The notes under the pieces are model-generated. The model searched no databases. It was not told the origin of the DNA and saw only the letters and a list, made by a program, of their open reading frames with translations. From Rhizobium sp. Q54 (lineage in GTDB: Bacteria; Pseudomonadota; Alphaproteobacteria; Rhizobiales; Beijerinckiaceae), in the NCBI GenBank assembly GCA_945903655.1, contig CAMDOY010000161.1:1-7812 (forward strand): a stretch of DNA of 7,812 bases, written 5' to 3'. Shown here piece after piece: positions 5,324-7,812 of this stretch. The stretch's first letter is position 1. Each line of letters begins with the position of its first letter. A program made the position numbers and the translations under genes.

Positions 5324-6867
5324 TCAACGAGCAGGAGATGCAGGCGCCCCCGCTGCTATCGCTGCGCGGGATCGTGAAGCGCTTCGGCGCCTTCACCGCC
5401 AATGACGAGATCAGCCTCGACATTCATCAGGGCGAGGCGCACGGGCTCATCGGCGAGAATGGGGCGGGCAAATCCACCCTGGTCAAGATCATCTATGGCC
5501 TGCTGGAGCCCACCGCTGGCGTCATCGCCTTTGCAGGCCAGCCTGTGCGCCTGCGCAGCCCGCAGGACGCCCGGGCGCTGGGCGTGGGCATGGTGTTCCA
5601 GCATTTCTCCCTCTTCGACAATCTCACCGTCGCAGAGAACATCGCCCTCGTCTTGCCGAAGGGGACGCCGCTCTCGGGCTTGCGGGAAAGCATCCACGCG
5701 GTCGCCACCCGCTACAACATGCCGCTGGAGCCCGACCGCGAGGTCTGGACCCTCTCGGCGGGCGAGCGCCAGCGCATCGAGATCGCCCGCTGCCTTCTGC
5801 AGGACCCGAAGCTGATCATTCTGGACGAACCCACCTCAGTCCTGACCCCGCAGGAGGCCATGGGCCTTTTCGAGACCCTGGAGCGGTTGAAGGCGGAGGG
5901 GCGCGCGCTGCTCTACATCTCCCACAAGCTCGAAGAGGTGCGCCGCCTGTGCGACCGGGCGACCATCCTGCGGCTGGGCAGCAAGGTCGGCGATTGCGAT
6001 CCGCGCAAGGAGAGCGCCCGCGCCCTCGCCGCCCTGATGGTGGGCGCCGCCATCAGCGACATCGAGGCGCCCGCCGCGCGCCAACATGGGCCGGAGCGGC
6101 TCACGCTGAGGGGCCTGAGCGCGCCCTCGCAAGAGATCCATGGCGTCGACCTGAAAGACCTTTCCCTGACCGTGCGCGGCGGCGAGGTGGTGGGGATCGC
6201 GGGCGTCGCGGGCAATGGGCAATCCGAGTTCTTCGCGGCCCTTTCGGGGGAAGCCCTCACGCCTGCGGCGGACGCGATCCTGCTGGATGGCGCCCCCGCT
6301 GGCGCCAAAGGCGTCAACGAGCGGCGCAGGCTGGGAGCCGCCTTCGTGCCGGAGGAGCGTAACGGCCACGGAGCGGCGGGGGATTTCACCCTCACCGAGA
6401 ACTTCATCCTGTCGCGCCACGCCACGGGCGGCCTGACCTCGCGGGGCCTCATCCATTTCGAGACGGCCCGCGCCCTCGCCCAAAACGTCATCAAGACCTT
6501 CGATGTGCGCAAGGCCGGGCCTGACCCCGCCGCGCGCACGCTCTCGGGCGGCAACCTGCAGAAATTCGTGGTGGGCCGGGAGATCCTCAGCGAGCCAGGC
6601 GTGCTCGTCATCAACCAGCCGACCTGGGGCGTCGATGCGGCGGCGGCGGCCACCATCCGGCAGGCCCTGCTGGATCTGGCGGCGCGGGGCGCGGCGGTGC
6701 TGCTCATCAGCCAGGATCTGGATGAGCTCTTCGAAATCTGCGACCGCATCGCCGTCATGCGCGAGGGTCGTCTGTCGGCGGCGCTGGAGACAGGCGGCCT
6801 CACCCGCGAGGACGTGGGGCTCCTGATGGCGGGCGCTGCGCCCGGAGACAGCGCCCATGCGCATTGA
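5320..6867 (+). CDS. Nucleoside-type ABC transporter, two-domain ATP-binding protein
   Basis: This cytoplasmic ATPase drives import through a BMP-family (YufO/NupO-like) transporter, whose known members carry purine nucleosides. The 515 residues contain two ABC domains. Domain 1 (about 12-240) is complete: GENGAGKST (45-53), LSAGERQ (145-151) and Walker B LIILDEPTS (165-173). Domain 2 (about 265-500) has a changed Walker A, GVAGNGQSE (295-303), with Q301 for the usual lysine. It also has LSGGNLQ (408-414) and a Walker B reading VINQPTWGVD (430-439), where Q433 replaces the catalytic glutamate. This asymmetry is usual in the sugar/nucleoside two-domain ATPases, so it is probably not decay. The start at 5320 lacks a good SD; ATG 5338 is an alternative that would drop six residues. 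The permease start overlaps its end by 11 bases. Substrate is inferred from family, and ribose-like or other purine-related ligands remain possible. Confidence 0.88.
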   Translation: MINEQEMQAPPLLSLRGIVKRFGAFTANDEISLDIHQGEAHGLIGENGAGKSTLVKIIYGLLEPTAGVIAFAGQPVRLRSPQDARALGVGMVFQHFSLFDNLTVAENIALVLPKGTPLSGLRESIHAVATRYNMPLEPDREVWTLSAGERQRIEIARCLLQDPKLIILDEPTSVLTPQEAMGLFETLERLKAEGRALLYISHKLEEVRRLCDRATILRLGSKVGDCDPRKESARALAALMVGAAISDIEAPAARQHGPERLTLRGLSAPSQEIHGVDLKDLSLTVRGGEVVGIAGVAGNGQSEFFAALSGEALTPAADAILLDGAPAGAKGVNERRRLGAAFVPEERNGHGAAGDFTLTENFILSRHATGGLTSRGLIHFETARALAQNVIKTFDVRKAGPDPAARTLSGGNLQKFVVGREILSEPGVLVINQPTWGVDAAAAATIRQALLDLAARGAAVLLISQDLDELFEICDRIAVMREGRLSAALETGGLTREDVGLLMAGAAPGDSAHAH

Positions 6868-7812
6868 TCTGGAACCGCGCCAGGGCAAGAGCCTCGCCCT
6901 CGACATCGGCGCCCCTATCGCGGCGCTGGCGGCGGCGATCCTGTTTGGGGGGATCGTCATCTGGCTGATGGGCAAATCGCCTGCGCTGGCCTTCGAGGTC
7001 TATTTCATCACGCCGCTGCTGGAGGGCTGGTCCCTGCAGGAACTGGCGGTGAAGGCCTGCCCGCTGGTGCTGATCGCCATCGGCCTGAGCTTCTGCTTTC
7101 GCGCCAACCTCTGGAACATCGGCGCGGAGGGGCAATTCATCATGGGCGGGCTGCTGGGCGGCTGGCTCGCCATCCTCACCCATGACGGGGCCTACCAGGG
7201 TCTCATGGGCGGCTGGTGGATCCTGCCCGCCATGCTGGTCCTTGGCGCCATTGGCGGGGCGATCTATGGGCTCATTCCGGCTTTCCTGAAGGTGCGGTTC
7301 GGCGCCTCGGAAATCCTGACCAGCCTCATGCTGGTTTATGTGGCGGAGCTGGGCCTCGACTGGCTGGTGCGCGGCCCGCTGCGGGATCCCAAGGGCTTCA
7401 ACTTTCCCCAAAGCGTGACCTTCGACGAGATCGCCCGATTGCCTTTTCTGATGGAGGGCGAGCGGCTGCATGCGGGCGTGCTGCTGGCGCTTCTGGCGGC
7501 GCTGGCGGCGGCCTTCATCTTCGCCCGCACGATCCTCGGCTTCGAGGTGCGCCTGATCGGGGAAGCGCCGCGCGCCGCCCGTTTCGCGGGCTTTGACGAC
7601 CGCAAGCTCACCCTGACCGTTTTCGCGATTTCGGGGGCGCTGGCGGGGCTTGCGGGCATCTGCGAAGTCGCGGGGCAAATCGGGCAACTGACGCCAAAGA
7701 TTTCGCCGGGCTATGGCTTCACGGCGATCATCGTCGCGTTTCTGGGGCGCCTCTCGCCCATCGGGATCCTGATCGCGGCGCTGGTGCTGGCGCTGACCTA
7801 TATCGGCGGGGA
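6857..7812 (+). CDS. Nucleoside-type ABC transporter permease (5' part, runs off the window)
   Basis: An inner-membrane permease of the BPD_transp_2 (branched-chain amino acid/ribose/nucleoside) class forms the channel served by the preceding ATPase. ATG 6857 lies within the end of the ATPase gene (11-base overlap), and the frame stays open for 318 codons to the window edge. Relatives have about 350-370 residues, so only the last part is missing. Hydrophobic segments lie near residues 16-38, 62-80, 92-108, 119-142, 152-168, 206-224, 254-274 and 288-316. NLWNIGAEGQFIMGG (84-98) is the family hallmark. EILTSLMLVYVAE (152-164) and GYGFTAIIVAFLGRLSPIG (285-303) are also characteristic. The position often Asn in the MLNY motif is V160 here. 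A second, smaller permease gene is expected next, outside the window. Confidence 0.88.
   Translation, partial: MRIDLEPRQGKSLALDIGAPIAALAAAILFGGIVIWLMGKSPALAFEVYFITPLLEGWSLQELAVKACPLVLIAIGLSFCFRANLWNIGAEGQFIMGGLLGGWLAILTHDGAYQGLMGGWWILPAMLVLGAIGGAIYGLIPAFLKVRFGASEILTSLMLVYVAELGLDWLVRGPLRDPKGFNFPQSVTFDEIARLPFLMEGERLHAGVLLALLAALAAAFIFARTILGFEVRLIGEAPRAARFAGFDDRKLTLTVFAISGALAGLAGICEVAGQIGQLTPKISPGYGFTAIIVAFLGRLSPIGILIAALVLALTYIGG

Noticed and set aside
6202..6228. Loss of the Walker A lysine in the second ABC domain as a sign of decay
   Set aside because: Altered second-site motifs (NGQSE, QPT) are normal in two-domain nucleoside/sugar ABC ATPases, and the rest of the gene is intact.
5836..6975. 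379-residue minus-strand frame opposite the ABC ATPase
   Set aside because: It is an antisense shadow of a GC-rich gene with intact ABC motifs on the plus strand.
6800..7687. 295-residue minus-strand frame rich in Gln, Arg, Asp and Glu
   Set aside because: It is antisense to the permease, whose plus frame has the NIGAEGQ hallmark and membrane segments and is open to the window end.

Overview
This window looks like chromosomal sequence from an alphaproteobacterium, probably of the Hyphomicrobiales type. The GC-rich coding, the glnB-glnA tandem, the 340-residue-class cysteine synthase, the alphaproteobacterial-style BMP-family ABC transporter and a ChrR-like anti-sigma fragment all point that way. 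The exact genus cannot be read from the sequence. All the clearly functional genes are on the + strand.

Left edge (1-477): the first ~105 bases do not fit the rest. In + frame 1 they encode an internal piece of ATP-type phosphoenolpyruvate carboxykinase (pckA), at about 50% GC and resembling Bacteroidota-type enzymes. At about position 105 this homology stops abruptly, and a minus-strand, 5'-only fragment of a ChrR-type anti-sigma gene begins. The joint is either a real rearrangement or a chimeric contig end. Between the ChrR-like fragment and cysK lies a 175-base divergent intergenic region with interleaved inverted repeats.

Sulfur unit (478-2443): a cysteine synthase gene and a 3-mercaptopyruvate sulfurtransferase gene lie 18 bases apart, followed by a strong intrinsic terminator. 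One enzyme makes cysteine. The other moves sulfur from a cysteine-derived keto acid.

Middle (2444-3030): a small conserved-looking gene beginning MCDYSL reads through 125 codons, except for one in-frame TAG at codon 34. It has a good ribosome binding site and a probable terminator, so it is most simply a recent nonsense pseudogene. TAG is a genuine stop in glnB nearby, which argues against genome-wide reassignment.

Nitrogen unit (3031-5133): an AT-rich control region with a large imperfect dyad and a good sigma-54 (-24/-12) promoter match leads into glnB (PII, GTG start) and glnA (glutamine synthetase I, with its adenylylation tyrosine). It ends in an 11-bp GNRA-loop terminator. This is the classic alphaproteobacterial glnBA ammonium-assimilation operon.

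Transporter unit (5267-7812): a possible 18-codon leader ORF ends in an ATGA overlap with the start of a two-domain ABC ATPase of the nucleoside/BMP family. The ATPase gene overlaps the first membrane permease gene by 11 bases, and the permease gene runs off the right edge. A second permease and a BMP lipoprotein would be expected outside the window.

I saw no tRNA, rRNA, CRISPR array, insertion sequence or clearly undescribed multi-gene system. The points most worth a second look are the pckA/ChrR joint, the in-frame TAG, the glnB control region and the leader ORF of the transporter.
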